Shown here piece by piece: positions 25,119-34,218 of a stretch of 64,000 nucleotides of DNA; the stretch's first letter is position 1, and each line of letters begins with the position of its first letter. The stretch is from the NCBI RefSeq assembly GCF_001927245.1, contig NZ_MJUX01000003.1, forward strand, positions 310,001-374,000. Reading direction: 5' to 3'. This DNA is from Acuticoccus yangtzensis (GTDB lineage: Bacteria; Pseudomonadota; Alphaproteobacteria; Rhizobiales; Amorphaceae). Under the pieces are notes generated by a model. That model saw only the letters and a program-made list of their open reading frames with translations, ran no database searches and was not told where the DNA came from. Both the position numbers and the translations under genes were made by a program.

Positions 25119-25838
25119 ATGGACGAGACGTACGAGCCCCACATTCTGGTCGTCGACGATGCGCGCGATATTCGTGAGCCTCTCGGCACCTATCTCAAGA
25201 AGCACGGCCACCGGGTCAGCCTGGCAGGCGACGCCACCGCTGCGCGCCAAGCGATGGCCACCAACGCCATCGACCTCGTGGTGCTCGACATCATGATGCC
25301 GGGTGAGGATGGGCTGTCGCTCTGCCGCTGGCTCTCGTCGACCGATGGTCCGCCCGTCATTTTGCTCACAGCGATGGCCGACGATGCCGACCGGATCGTC
25401 GGGCTGGAGCTCGGCGCCGATGATTATGTGGTCAAGCCGTTCAATCCGCGCGAGCTTCTGGCCCGCATCCGCGCCATCCTCCGGCGCGTGCCTCCATCGC
25501 GCGAGCCCGTTCCACCCGGCCGCCGCGCGTTCGCCGGCTTCGTGCACGATCCTGCCGCTGGCATGGTCACCACGCCGGACGGGCGCGAAGTCCTTCTCAC
25601 AACCGCCGAAAATCGGCTTCTCGTCGCATTCTTAGACCGGCCGGGTCAGGTGCTGAGCCGGGATCAGCTTCTCGATCTCACTCAAGGGCGCGAGGCCAAG
25701 CCCTACGACCGGGCGATCGACAACCACATCAGCCGCCTACGCCGCAAGCTGGAGCCGGACGCCAAGCGCGCGACCATCATCGCTACTGAATGGGGCGGCG
25801 GCTATCGTCTCGCAGCCGACGTGGAGACACTCTCCTGA
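25119..25838 (+). CDS. OmpR-family response regulator
   Basis: 239 aa from ATG 25119. Receiver domain 8-120 with acidic pocket D13-D14, phosphoacceptor D57 in VVLDIMMP and the conserved Lys in VVKPF. A winged-helix DNA-binding domain follows (LTTAENRLLVAFLDRPGQVLSRDQLLDL ... RAIDNHISRLRRKLE). The stop overlaps the sensor start by one base (TGATG). The frame extends upstream to 24996 but those residues are not receiver-like. Confidence 0.95.
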   Translation: MDETYEPHILVVDDARDIREPLGTYLKKHGHRVSLAGDATAARQAMATNAIDLVVLDIMMPGEDGLSLCRWLSSTDGPPVILLTAMADDADRIVGLELGADDYVVKPFNPRELLARIRAILRRVPPSREPVPPGRRAFAGFVHDPAAGMVTTPDGREVLLTTAENRLLVAFLDRPGQVLSRDQLLDLTQGREAKPYDRAIDNHISRLRRKLEPDAKRATIIATEWGGGYRLAADVETLS

Positions 25839-27292
25839 TGCGTGTCGGCCGGATTGCCCGTGTTGTCCTCCCGCGCACCATCACCGCGCAGTTTGCTCTC
25901 GTTCTTGTTGCGGCGCTGCTGGTGGCGAACCTCATCGCACTCATCCTGGTGGAGCATGAGCGCACGCGGGTTGCCCGCGACGTACGCCGTACAGCGCAGA
26001 TCGAACGGCTGGCCGGTCTCGCTGCCGCCATGATCGATGTCGCTCCGGCCCTGCGCCCCAACATCGCGGCCAACTCCTCGACTCCGTTCCTGCAGCTTCG
26101 TGTCGCCGCGGATCCCGAAGCCGCGGCAAACGCTCCGGACAGGCTCGCCCGCGATCTCGCCGATGAGTTGAACGAGGAGCTGTCCGGCCTCGGCGTCTCC
26201 GTTCCCGCGCGCGTGGCGGTGGACCCGGACGGCCGCCCCTGGCCCCGTCCACGTGCCGACGAGGAGGAGCACAGCGGCGGGCGACGTTCAGGGCGCCACG
26301 GCGGCGATCACGATGACGACCGACCTCGCCGCCACGGGCCCCGCCACCGGGACCCGGACGCTCCGTCCGACGTGGTGGCGTCCATCCCGTTCGGCGACGG
26401 CACGTGGCTCAATGCACGTCTTCCAGGGCCGGGTCGCCTGCCGCCCATCGGCGGGCGTACGGTCCTCATGACGCTCGGCCTCTCCCTCATCACCGTGGTC
26501 GGTGCCGGGATCCTCTTCACCCGCCGTCTCACGCGGCCGATCCGCTCCCTGGCCGCAGCGGCCGAGCGGGCCGGGTTCGGCGACCGCAGCGCCACCGCTG
26601 AGGTGGGGGGGCCGGCAGAGGTGCGCCGGGCCGCAGAGGCCTTCAACGCCATGCAGTCGCGCATCGCCCAATTCGACGACGAGCGTGCCCGCACAATCGC
26701 TGCCGTCGGTCACGATTTGCGCACGCCCATAACCTCGCTCAGAATCCGGGCGGAGATGCTGGAGGTGGATGAGGAACGAGAGGCGATGGTGCGCACTCTG
26801 GACGAGATGCGTGTCATGGCCGACGGCTTGCTGGACTTCGGCCGCAGCGAGGCCGAGCCGGAGCCTTGCCGACGTGTCGATCTGGCCGCTGTCCTCGCCG
26901 GCCTCTCTGGTGACGTTGTTACTTATGCAGGGCCTGAGCATCTCATGCTAGACGGGCGGCCGGTCGCTTTGACGCGTGCTTTCGCAAATCTGGTGGAAAA
27001 CGCGCGCCGCTATGCCGGAGTCGGGCACATCGACCTTTCCGAGGATGGCACCGGCGTTGCCGTCACCATTACGGACAGCGGTCCTGGTATTCCTATTGAT
27101 CGCCATGCCGAGATGTTCGAGCCGTTCAAGCGGCTCGAAAGTTCGCGCAATGCTGAAACGGGCGGGGCAGGCCTCGGTCTTTCCATTGCCCGCACCCTCA
27201 TCCGCGCCCATGGGGGCGATGTCACCCTTGAAAGCCCCGTCTCGGGCGGACTTACCGTCCGGGTGACGCTGCCTCGCGGTGTGGTTCGTTAA
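25838..27292 (+). CDS. Sensor histidine kinase with His/Asp-rich periplasmic segment
   Basis: 484 aa from ATG 25838. Membrane helices at 18-38 and 208-227 enclose a periplasmic domain of about 170 residues. It contains a striking charged run at 139-173 with HSGGRRSGRHGGDHDDD and RRHGPRHRDPD. HAMP lies at about 228-280, the phosphoacceptor H292 in AAVGHDLRTPITSLR, and the ATPase domain has NLVENARRYA, DSGPGIP and GGAGLGLSIAR. Partner of the upstream regulator. The His/Asp-rich segment suggests metal sensing (inference). Confidence 0.93.
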   Translation: MRVGRIARVVLPRTITAQFALVLVAALLVANLIALILVEHERTRVARDVRRTAQIERLAGLAAAMIDVAPALRPNIAANSSTPFLQLRVAADPEAAANAPDRLARDLADELNEELSGLGVSVPARVAVDPDGRPWPRPRADEEEHSGGRRSGRHGGDHDDDRPRRHGPRHRDPDAPSDVVASIPFGDGTWLNARLPGPGRLPPIGGRTVLMTLGLSLITVVGAGILFTRRLTRPIRSLAAAAERAGFGDRSATAEVGGPAEVRRAAEAFNAMQSRIAQFDDERARTIAAVGHDLRTPITSLRIRAEMLEVDEEREAMVRTLDEMRVMADGLLDFGRSEAEPEPCRRVDLAAVLAGLSGDVVTYAGPEHLMLDGRPVALTRAFANLVENARRYAGVGHIDLSEDGTGVAVTITDSGPGIPIDRHAEMFEPFKRLESSRNAETGGAGLGLSIARTLIRAHGGDVTLESPVSGGLTVRVTLPRGVVR

Positions 27293-27297
27293 GACGG

Positions 27298-27325
27298 CGG
27301 CGCCGTTGCGGAGGCAACGGCGCCG
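27298..27325. terminator. Hairpin between convergent histidine kinase and IOR genes
   Basis: Perfect 12-bp stem CGGCGCCGTTGC / GCAACGGCGCCG with GGAG loop in the 40-base gap between convergent genes. No T-run on either side, so termination on both strands is inferred from position. Confidence 0.5.
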
Positions 27326-27332
27326 TGGGTGG

Positions 27333-30300
27333 TCATTCGGCGGCCTGGCGCGCCACGCCGGTGGCGGCGTCGTAGGCGGCTTCCAGCTCCGGGAGGCGCG
27401 CCAGGGCCTTTTCGGCGTTGGCGGCGCGCACCGGGCCGTAGCCCTTCACGACGTCGGTCCAACCGGCGAGCGCCAGGGCGGGAGCTGCACGCTCCGCCGT
27501 CAACGTGGCGGCGATGTGGTCCACCGTCGCCTCATAGCGCGCAAGCATCGCCCGCTCCTCCCGCCGCTCGGCCGTGCGGCCGAACACGTCGAGCCAGGTG
27601 CCGCGGTGCTTGCGCCAGCCCGCCAGAAGCGGCAGCAGCTTCAGCATCCACGGCCCGAAGACGCGCTTGGCCGGTCGCCCCGTGCGGTGGTCCGGCCGCG
27701 ACAGGATCGGCGGCGCCATGTGGAATTCCAGCCGCTCGAACCCCGCGAACTGGGACTTCAACTGATCAGCGAAGCCGCCGTCGGTGTAGAGCCGGGCGAC
27801 CTCGTACTCGTCCTTGATCGCCATCATCTTGTAGAGCTGGCGCGCGGCCATGTCGGCCAGTGCCTCACCGTCGATCCCTGCGCGCGCCGCCGCCGCCCGC
27901 AGCGCCTCGATGCGGCCGGTGAACCGCGCTGCATAGGCCGCGTCCTGGTAAGCCGTCAGGCTGGCGGCGTAGCGCTCCACCCGCTCGGCGGCGTTCGCCG
28001 GCTCGACGCGGTGCGGTAGAGGCGTCCCCTTCGCGGCATCCAGCATCGCCTGGAATCGTGCCGGATCGGCCACCGACAGGCGCCCTGCGCGGAAGGCGGC
28101 CAGGTTCATCGGCACCGCGGCGCCGTTGAGACGGATCGCCTCCTCCAGCGAGGCCGCCGAGATCGGCAGCGCTCCCGCCTGATAGGCAGCCCCCATGATC
28201 ATCATGTTCGACGCGATCGCATCGCCGAAGAGGGCGACCGCCGCGGCCGTCGCGTCGAAGGCGCGCGTTTCTGCCCGCGCTTCCAGCGCCGCAACGATCC
28301 GCCGCGACGGCAGCGAGAAGTCGAGCCGCTTGGTGAAGTCGCCCGGGAACTGCTCGTGCGTGTTGACGACGACCTTCGCCCCCTCGCCGATGGCCGCCAG
28401 CACCTTCGCCGACCCCGCCACCGCGATGTCGCAGCCGAGCACCGCCATCGCATCGCCCGGGCCGACGCGGATCGTCGTCACGTCCTCGGGGCGCGGCGCG
28501 ATCTTGATATGGGAAAGCACCGCCCCGCCCTTTTGGGCGAGGCCTGCCATGTCGATGATCCCGGCGCCGAGACCCTCGATATGCGCCGCCATGCCGATCA
28601 CCGCGCCCACCGTGACGACTCCCGTTCCGCCGACGCCGGTGACCAGAAGCCCCATCGTGTCCGTCAGTACGGAGCGCTCGGGTTCCGGAAGATCGGCCGG
28701 CATGTCGGGCACGCTGGTGGCCTTCAGCTTGGCGCCCTTCACGGTGACGAAGGAGGGGCAGAAGCCCTTCAGGCAGGAGAAGTCCTTGTTGCAGGAGGAC
28801 TGGTCGATCTGCCGTTTGCGCCCGAAGGCGGTCTCCACCGGCTGGATCGCCACGCAGTTCGATTGAACGCCGCAGTCGCCGCAGCCCTCGCACACCCGCT
28901 CGTTGATGACGACGCGCTGATCGGGATCCGGGAAGGCCCCGCGCTTGCGGCGGCGGCGCTTCTCGGAGGCGCAGGTCTGGTCGTAGATCATCGCCGTCAC
29001 GCCAGGCGTCGCGGCGAGGCGCTTCTGCACCTCCATGATATCGTCGCGGTGGTCGACCGTGGCCTCGATCCGCATGCCGTCATATTTGTCCGGCTCGTCG
29101 GTGACGATGGCGACCTCGCCGACGCCTTCGGCCCTCAGCTGGGCTGCGATGCGCGCGGGGCTGAGTTGCCCGCCGTCGTGGGTCTGGCCGCCGGTCATCG
29201 CCACTGCGTCGTTGAAAAGCACTTTATAGGTGACGTGGGTTCCGGCGGCGACGGCGGCGCGGATCGCTAGCGAGCCGGAGTGGTTGTAGGTGCCGTCGCC
29301 CAGGTTCTGGAACATGTGGGAGCGGGTGGAGAAGGGCGCCTCGCCGATCCACTGCGCGCCTTCCCCGCCCATCTGGGTGAAGCCGACGGTCTCACGGTCC
29401 ATCCAGATGGCCATAAAGTGACAGCCGATGCCGGCCGCGGCCTTCGAGCCTTCCGGCACCACGGTGGACGAGGAATGCGGGCACCCTGCGCAGAAATAGG
29501 GTTTGCGCTGAGTGATATCCTGCGTCGTCTTCATGCGCGCCGCCAGCGCGTCCAGCTCGGCGAGCGGGCCCTTCACGAGCTCGACGCCGCGGTCCGCCAG
29601 GCGGCGGCCGATCTCGCGCGCGACGTGGTTGGCGTCGAGCGCGGCGGGGGCGCGGAACAGCGTCGCGCCCGTCTCGTCCTGTTTGCCGATGATGACGGGC
29701 GCGTTGGCGGTGCCGTAGAGCGCGTCCTTGAACTGCGGCTCGATCAAGCCGCGCTTTTCTTCGACGACGATGATCTGCTCGAGACCGTCCGCGAACTCCG
29801 CAATGTCCTCGCGCGGGATCGGCCAGGGCATGCCGACCTTCATGACGCGGATGCCGAGATTGGCGGCGGCGACCTCGTCGATACCGAGGGCGGCGAGGGC
29901 CTCAAGGAGGTCGAGCCAGCTCTTGCCGGTCCCGACGAGGCCGATCCGCGCCTCTCGCCCGCCGCGCATGACGATGGGGTTGAGGCCGTTGGCCCGCGCG
30001 AAGGCGGCAGCGGCCGGAAGCTTCACCTCGTGCAGTAGCGCCTCTTCGCGCAGCGCGTCGAAGGGGAGGGCGGAGATGTTGGGGCTTTGGGCGAACGTAA
30101 AGTCCGGCGTGACGATGGAGAGACGGTCGGTGCGCCCGTCGATGGAGGCGGTGGATTCCACCGTGTCCTTGACGAGCTTGAAGCCGATCCACAGGCCCGA
30201 GAAGCGGCTCATGGCGATGCCGAGGAGGCCGTAATCGACGATATCCTGCACGCCTGCGGGCGACAGGATCGGCATGAGCGTATTGATCATGCCGAATTCG

Positions 30301-30770
30301 GACTGATGGGCGGTCGTGGAGCTTTCGCAGGTGTGGTCGTCGCCCATCAGGGCGAGGACGCCGCCGAGCGGGGCCGTGCCGGAGAGGTTGGCGTGGCGGA
30401 AGACGTCGCCCGAGCGGTCGACGCCGGGGCCCTTGCCGTACCAGAGGCCGAAGACGCCGTCATACTTGTTCTCGCCATAGAGGCCGGCGCGCTGACTGCC
30501 CCAGACGGCGGTGGCGGCGAGGTCCTCGTTGAGGCCGGGCTGAAACAGGACCCTGTCGCCAAGCACTTTCTTGATGCGCCCGAAGGTCTGGTCGAGGCCG
30601 CCGAGAGGCGAGCCGCGATAGCCCGTCACATAGCCCGCCGTCCGGTGTCCCGCCGCTTCGTCCCGCGCAATCTGCGCCAGGCACAGCCGCACCAGCGCCT
30701 GCGTCCCCGACAGGAACACATGCTCCTTCGAGAGGTCATACTTGTCGTCCAGCGAAACCGAACGTGTCAC
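27333..30770 (-). CDS. Indolepyruvate ferredoxin oxidoreductase, fused alpha/beta subunits
   Basis: 1145 aa. Oxidises aryl pyruvates or related 2-oxoacids to acyl-CoA with ferredoxin as acceptor. The N-terminus (FLSGTQALVRLCLAQIARDE, then GYRGSPLGGLDQTF) is the pyrimidine-binding half. The thiamine diphosphate domain has GDGTYNHSGSLAIRAA and NDAVAMTGGQ. A Cys-rich Fe-S motif CEGCGDCGVQSNC follows, then the gamma-type domain with GVGGTGVVTVG. Separate archaeal iorA and iorB are fused here, as in many proteobacteria. Monocistronic, downstream of the M15 peptidase gene. Confidence 0.93.
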   Translation of the reverse strand: MTRSVSLDDKYDLSKEHVFLSGTQALVRLCLAQIARDEAAGHRTAGYVTGYRGSPLGGLDQTFGRIKKVLGDRVLFQPGLNEDLAATAVWGSQRAGLYGENKYDGVFGLWYGKGPGVDRSGDVFRHANLSGTAPLGGVLALMGDDHTCESSTTAHQSEFGMINTLMPILSPAGVQDIVDYGLLGIAMSRFSGLWIGFKLVKDTVESTASIDGRTDRLSIVTPDFTFAQSPNISALPFDALREEALLHEVKLPAAAAFARANGLNPIVMRGGREARIGLVGTGKSWLDLLEALAALGIDEVAAANLGIRVMKVGMPWPIPREDIAEFADGLEQIIVVEEKRGLIEPQFKDALYGTANAPVIIGKQDETGATLFRAPAALDANHVAREIGRRLADRGVELVKGPLAELDALAARMKTTQDITQRKPYFCAGCPHSSSTVVPEGSKAAAGIGCHFMAIWMDRETVGFTQMGGEGAQWIGEAPFSTRSHMFQNLGDGTYNHSGSLAIRAAVAAGTHVTYKVLFNDAVAMTGGQTHDGGQLSPARIAAQLRAEGVGEVAIVTDEPDKYDGMRIEATVDHRDDIMEVQKRLAATPGVTAMIYDQTCASEKRRRRKRGAFPDPDQRVVINERVCEGCGDCGVQSNCVAIQPVETAFGRKRQIDQSSCNKDFSCLKGFCPSFVTVKGAKLKATSVPDMPADLPEPERSVLTDTMGLLVTGVGGTGVVTVGAVIGMAAHIEGLGAGIIDMAGLAQKGGAVLSHIKIAPRPEDVTTIRVGPGDAMAVLGCDIAVAGSAKVLAAIGEGAKVVVNTHEQFPGDFTKRLDFSLPSRRIVAALEARAETRAFDATAAAVALFGDAIASNMMIMGAAYQAGALPISAASLEEAIRLNGAAVPMNLAAFRAGRLSVADPARFQAMLDAAKGTPLPHRVEPANAAERVERYAASLTAYQDAAYAARFTGRIEALRAAAARAGIDGEALADMAARQLYKMMAIKDEYEVARLYTDGGFADQLKSQFAGFERLEFHMAPPILSRPDHRTGRPAKRVFGPWMLKLLPLLAGWRKHRGTWLDVFGRTAERREERAMLARYEATVDHIAATLTAERAAPALALAGWTDVVKGYGPVRAANAEKALARLPELEAAYDAATGVARQAAE

Positions 30771-30871
30771 AGGTTTCCCCCTCCATCATCGTTTGATGAA
30801 AAGGTACGCCCGGTTTTGAAGCCCGGCAATGTGGAGAGATTCCAGCAAGAGCCTTGGAGGACGAGCGAAAT

Positions 30872-31840
30872 TCAATTTCGCCGACAGTCGGGTAAGAGTT
30901 CGGGCCTGTACTCGAAGTGCATTGTATCATAATGATACCAACGCCCTCCCCAGACGAAACAATATTTCTCAAAAATTTTCACAACCTCAAGCGGGATTTT
31001 ATTTTTGTAAGGTAAAGTTCCGCCTCCGTTCCCCGCGTCCCAGCGCCAGTAGTTCGTGTGCCGGGTGTTGATGTCGATCGCGGCACCGAACGAATGCACG
31101 CTCATCCGATTGGTCCCGGCGATCGCGCGCCAGTTGAACGTTCCCGCAGAGGGGACGAGAAACGTGTGGAATTGTGGGGGCAGGCGCTCGAGTTCGGCCG
31201 ATACTCGGGAAAGTTGGCGGTCGACGCCGAATCGCCGCGTGACCATCAACCGACCGCCTCCCAGCGAAGGAACCCACGGCACCGCGACGAGGGTCGACCT
31301 CACGTCTCCCTCGCTGGCGCCATAGAGTGCGCGGAAGAACGTATCGTTGCGAATGCGGCCAGGATCCTGGTCTCGTCCCGGAGGACTGATTCCAGCGCCC
31401 GCGGGGTAGGGATAGTGGAACATGTCTTCGAGGTCCGGATCGGTCAGCAACTGGTCCGGCGACTTCGTTCGGCCATCGTCCCACACGATGCGCGTTCCGG
31501 AGGGGAAGACGGCGTGGTTTCCTTCGAACCGGAAGGCGCCAGGATAGGCGGCAAGCAACGCGGCTTTGTTCGCCTCCGCGCCCCCGGAGCCCCCCGCAAG
31601 CCGGCGGAAGATATTGAAGCCGCTGGTGACGGGCTCCGTCACCGGCCGGACCGGCGCGGAACCCGGCTGCGAGCCTTGCGCGGATGCGGCAAGCGGCCAC
31701 AGCCCCGTCAGCACGGCGGCGAAGCCCACCGCAGCGGCGAACGCACGGGAAACGGCGAACCCACGGGCAGGCGCGATGGCACTGGCTGAGGTGACGGTAG
31801 GAGCAAAGGCGAGGGCAGGGGCGCGGCATTTCCGTCTCAT
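30872..31840 (-). CDS. M15 family D-Ala-D-Ala carboxypeptidase-like metallopeptidase
   Basis: 322 aa with a long N-terminal signal/anchor (hydrophobic about 30-53, ending AASAQ). The zinc site is complete: H249 and D256 in SVHSFGAAIDIN and H308 in DTMHFEYRPEL, characteristic of M15C peptidases. It should act on peptidoglycan cross-bridges in the periplasm. The last 150 coding bases are clearly AT-richer than the remainder. Confidence 0.9.
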   Translation of the reverse strand: MRRKCRAPALAFAPTVTSASAIAPARGFAVSRAFAAAVGFAAVLTGLWPLAASAQGSQPGSAPVRPVTEPVTSGFNIFRRLAGGSGGAEANKAALLAAYPGAFRFEGNHAVFPSGTRIVWDDGRTKSPDQLLTDPDLEDMFHYPYPAGAGISPPGRDQDPGRIRNDTFFRALYGASEGDVRSTLVAVPWVPSLGGGRLMVTRRFGVDRQLSRVSAELERLPPQFHTFLVPSAGTFNWRAIAGTNRMSVHSFGAAIDINTRHTNYWRWDAGNGGGTLPYKNKIPLEVVKIFEKYCFVWGGRWYHYDTMHFEYRPELLPDCRRN

Positions 31841-31988
31841 CGGAACATCCTAGGGCCTCGCAGGCCGCGCCGGAAGGGTGCAGATCGCGCGCTCGGGATG
31901 AGGGATCGGGCCCGCCGGATCGAGCGACACGAGAGGTTCATTGTGCGCAGGCCCCGGCAGCCTCTATATCCCCGCCACGGAGGGACGC

Positions 31989-33839
31989 ATGCTTGGCTTC
32001 TTTGAACGGCTGGTCGACCCCTATCCCGCCCGTGCGATCGAGACACCACCGCAACGCTTCATCGCGTTCATGTGGCATTATTCGCGCGACGTGTGGCCAT
32101 GGGTCGCCATCATGTGCGCGCTGTCGGCGGCGATCGGACTGGGAGAGGCCTTCCTGTTCGGCTTCCTCGGCACGCTCGTCGATTGGCTGGCGACGCGCGA
32201 CCCGGCGACGCTGATGGCAGAGGACGGCCACATCCTCGCCCTGACCGGCGCTGCAATTCTGATCGGCCTGCCGACACTGGTCTTCATCCAGTCGGCGCTG
32301 CTGCATCAGACTCTGGCCGGGAACTACACCATGGTGGCCCGCTGGATCAGCCACCGGCACCTTCTCAGGATGCCCGTCGCCTTCTTCGCCGACGAGTTCG
32401 CCGGGCGCATCGCCACAAAGGTTATGCAGACCGCGGTCGCCGTGCGCGACGTGGCGCTGAGGGTGTGCGACGTCTTCACCTACGTGCTCGCTTTCTTCAT
32501 CGGCATGGTGGTCGTCGCCGGGCAAGCCGATTGGCGGTTGATGATCCCGCTCATCGCCTGGGCAACGGTCTACGCGCTCTCGTTGTGGTGGTTCATCCCG
32601 CGCCTTGCCGCAGCGTCCGAGGCGCAGGCCGATGCGCGTTCGGCTATGACCGGACGCGTCGTCGACGCCTACACCAACATCCAGACGGTGAAGCTCTTCT
32701 CCCACGCGGCTCGCGAGCGCGACTATACGCGCGAGGCGATGGACGGTTTCCTCGTGACCGTTCACCGGCAGATGCGGCTCATCACAGCCTTCAACACGGT
32801 TAATTACGGGCTGAACTCGCTGCTGCTGTTCTCGATCGGTGCGCTCGGCATCTACTTTTGGACGATCGATTCCATCTCACTGGGTGCGCTCGCCATGTCG
32901 ATCACCCTGGTGCTGCGCCTCAACGGCCTCTCCCATTGGGTGATGTGGGAAATGACGATGCTGTTCGAGGCGGTCGGCACCATCGCCGACGGGCGGCAGA
33001 TGCTCTCCAAGCCTCCCGCGGTGACCGACGCGCCCGCCGCCCCCGCACTGAAGGTGGAGCGAGGCGAGATCGTCTTCGACGGTATCCGCTTCCATTACGG
33101 CAAGGCGAGAGGGGTGATCGACCACCTCGACCTCACGGTGAGACCTGGCGAAAAAATCGGCCTCGTCGGCCCTTCGGGGGCAGGCAAGACGACGTTGATG
33201 AACCTCCTTCTTCGCCTCCACGATCTGGAGGCCGGGCGCATCCTCATCGACGGGCAGGACATTTCCACCGTCAGCCAGGATTCGCTGCGAGCGGCGATCG
33301 GCGTCGTCAGCCAGGAGCCGGCGCTGCTGCACCGATCGATCCGCGACAACATCGTCTACGGCCGGCCCGACGCGACGGACGCTGAAATGCGCGAGGCGGC
33401 GCGTCGGGCCAACGCGCTCGACTTCATCGAGGGCCTCAGCGACGCGGAGGGCCGCACGGGTTTCGATGCCTTCGTGGGTGACCGCGGCGTCAAGCTCTCC
33501 GGCGGTCAGCGCCAGCGCATCGCCATTGCGCGGGTGTTCTTGAAGAACGCCCCGATCCTGGTCCTGGACGAGGCGACGAGTGCCCTCGATTCAGAGGTAG
33601 AAGCGGCCATTCAGGAGAGCCTCTTCGCGCTGATGGAGGGGAAGAGCGTGATCGCGATCGCGCATCGCCTCTCCACCATCGCCTCGCTGGACCGTCTTGT
33701 GGTGCTAGACAAAGGGCGCGTGGTGGAGGACGGCTCGCACGCCGAGCTTGTCAGCCTGAACGGCCTTTATGCGCGCCTCTGGTCGCGTCAGTCCGGCGGC
33801 TTCCTCGCCGACGAGCCGCTCGACCGCGAGACGGCCTGA
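31989..33839 (+). CDS. ABC transporter, fused permease and ATPase (MsbA-like exporter)
   Basis: 616 aa from ATG 31989, preceded by GGAGGGACGC. Six membrane helices in residues 1-320, then the nucleotide-binding domain: Walker A GPSGAGKTT near 393-401, Q-loop VVSQEPALLHR, signature LSGGQRQR near 503-510 and Walker B ILVLDEATSALD near 523. Half-size exporter that works as a homodimer. Substrate unknown; it lacks the features of type I secretion ATPases, so a link to the nearby RTX protein is not supported. An upstream start at 31941 is possible but lacks a ribosome site. Confidence 0.92.
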   Translation: MLGFFERLVDPYPARAIETPPQRFIAFMWHYSRDVWPWVAIMCALSAAIGLGEAFLFGFLGTLVDWLATRDPATLMAEDGHILALTGAAILIGLPTLVFIQSALLHQTLAGNYTMVARWISHRHLLRMPVAFFADEFAGRIATKVMQTAVAVRDVALRVCDVFTYVLAFFIGMVVVAGQADWRLMIPLIAWATVYALSLWWFIPRLAAASEAQADARSAMTGRVVDAYTNIQTVKLFSHAARERDYTREAMDGFLVTVHRQMRLITAFNTVNYGLNSLLLFSIGALGIYFWTIDSISLGALAMSITLVLRLNGLSHWVMWEMTMLFEAVGTIADGRQMLSKPPAVTDAPAAPALKVERGEIVFDGIRFHYGKARGVIDHLDLTVRPGEKIGLVGPSGAGKTTLMNLLLRLHDLEAGRILIDGQDISTVSQDSLRAAIGVVSQEPALLHRSIRDNIVYGRPDATDAEMREAARRANALDFIEGLSDAEGRTGFDAFVGDRGVKLSGGQRQRIAIARVFLKNAPILVLDEATSALDSEVEAAIQESLFALMEGKSVIAIAHRLSTIASLDRLVVLDKGRVVEDGSHAELVSLNGLYARLWSRQSGGFLADEPLDRETA

Positions 33840-33989
33840 GGGCGGGGGACAGTGCTCCCCCGCCGTACGCCGATGGGTGACAGCACGGCGAGAGTGAGCT
33901 ATCTGAGGGGCTGGCGGCCGGGCCGACGCCTGTTCACGGCGGTCCCGAACGTTCGCCAGAGGCGCGGCTGAGCCGCATTTCTCGGCACC

Positions 33990-34063
33990 GCGGGTGTAGC
34001 TCAATGGTAGAGCAACAGCCTTCCAAGCTGATGACGAGGGTTCGATTCCCTTCACCCGCTCCA
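33990..34063 (+). tRNA. tRNA-Gly(TCC)
   Basis: A full cloverleaf can be drawn: acceptor GCGGGTG/CACCCGC, D-arm GCTC...GAGC, anticodon loop CTTCCAA with TCC anticodon, T-arm with GGTTCGATTCC, and an encoded CCA (34061-34063). 74 bases. Confidence 0.95.
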
Positions 34064-34218
34064 GCCGGTTTGCCGTGAGACCACAACCTTATGGCCGGAA
34101 TTTCGACTGGGTGATGGCCCGAGACCCGCAGGCGTCCGACCTGCGCAAGCCACCAACACCTGTCGACAGCAGATCGACGGGCCGCCACGCGGGTCGAACC
34201 CGGCGGCGGCCCCTTCGC

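Noticed and set aside
24939-25547. Extension of the EF-hand gene to an upstream start at 25547
   Set aside because: It would overlap the response regulator antisense; the signal peptide at 24938 marks the real start.
30924-30938. Perfect GTATCAT-A-ATGATAC palindrome
   Set aside because: It lies within the coding sequence for YHYD near the catalytic His of the M15 peptidase, so it is likely a coding coincidence rather than an operator.
31989-33839. ABC transporter as type I secretion partner of the RTX protein
   Set aside because: It is an MsbA-like half exporter; no HlyD-type adaptor is adjacent and the genes are separated by a tRNA and on opposite strands.
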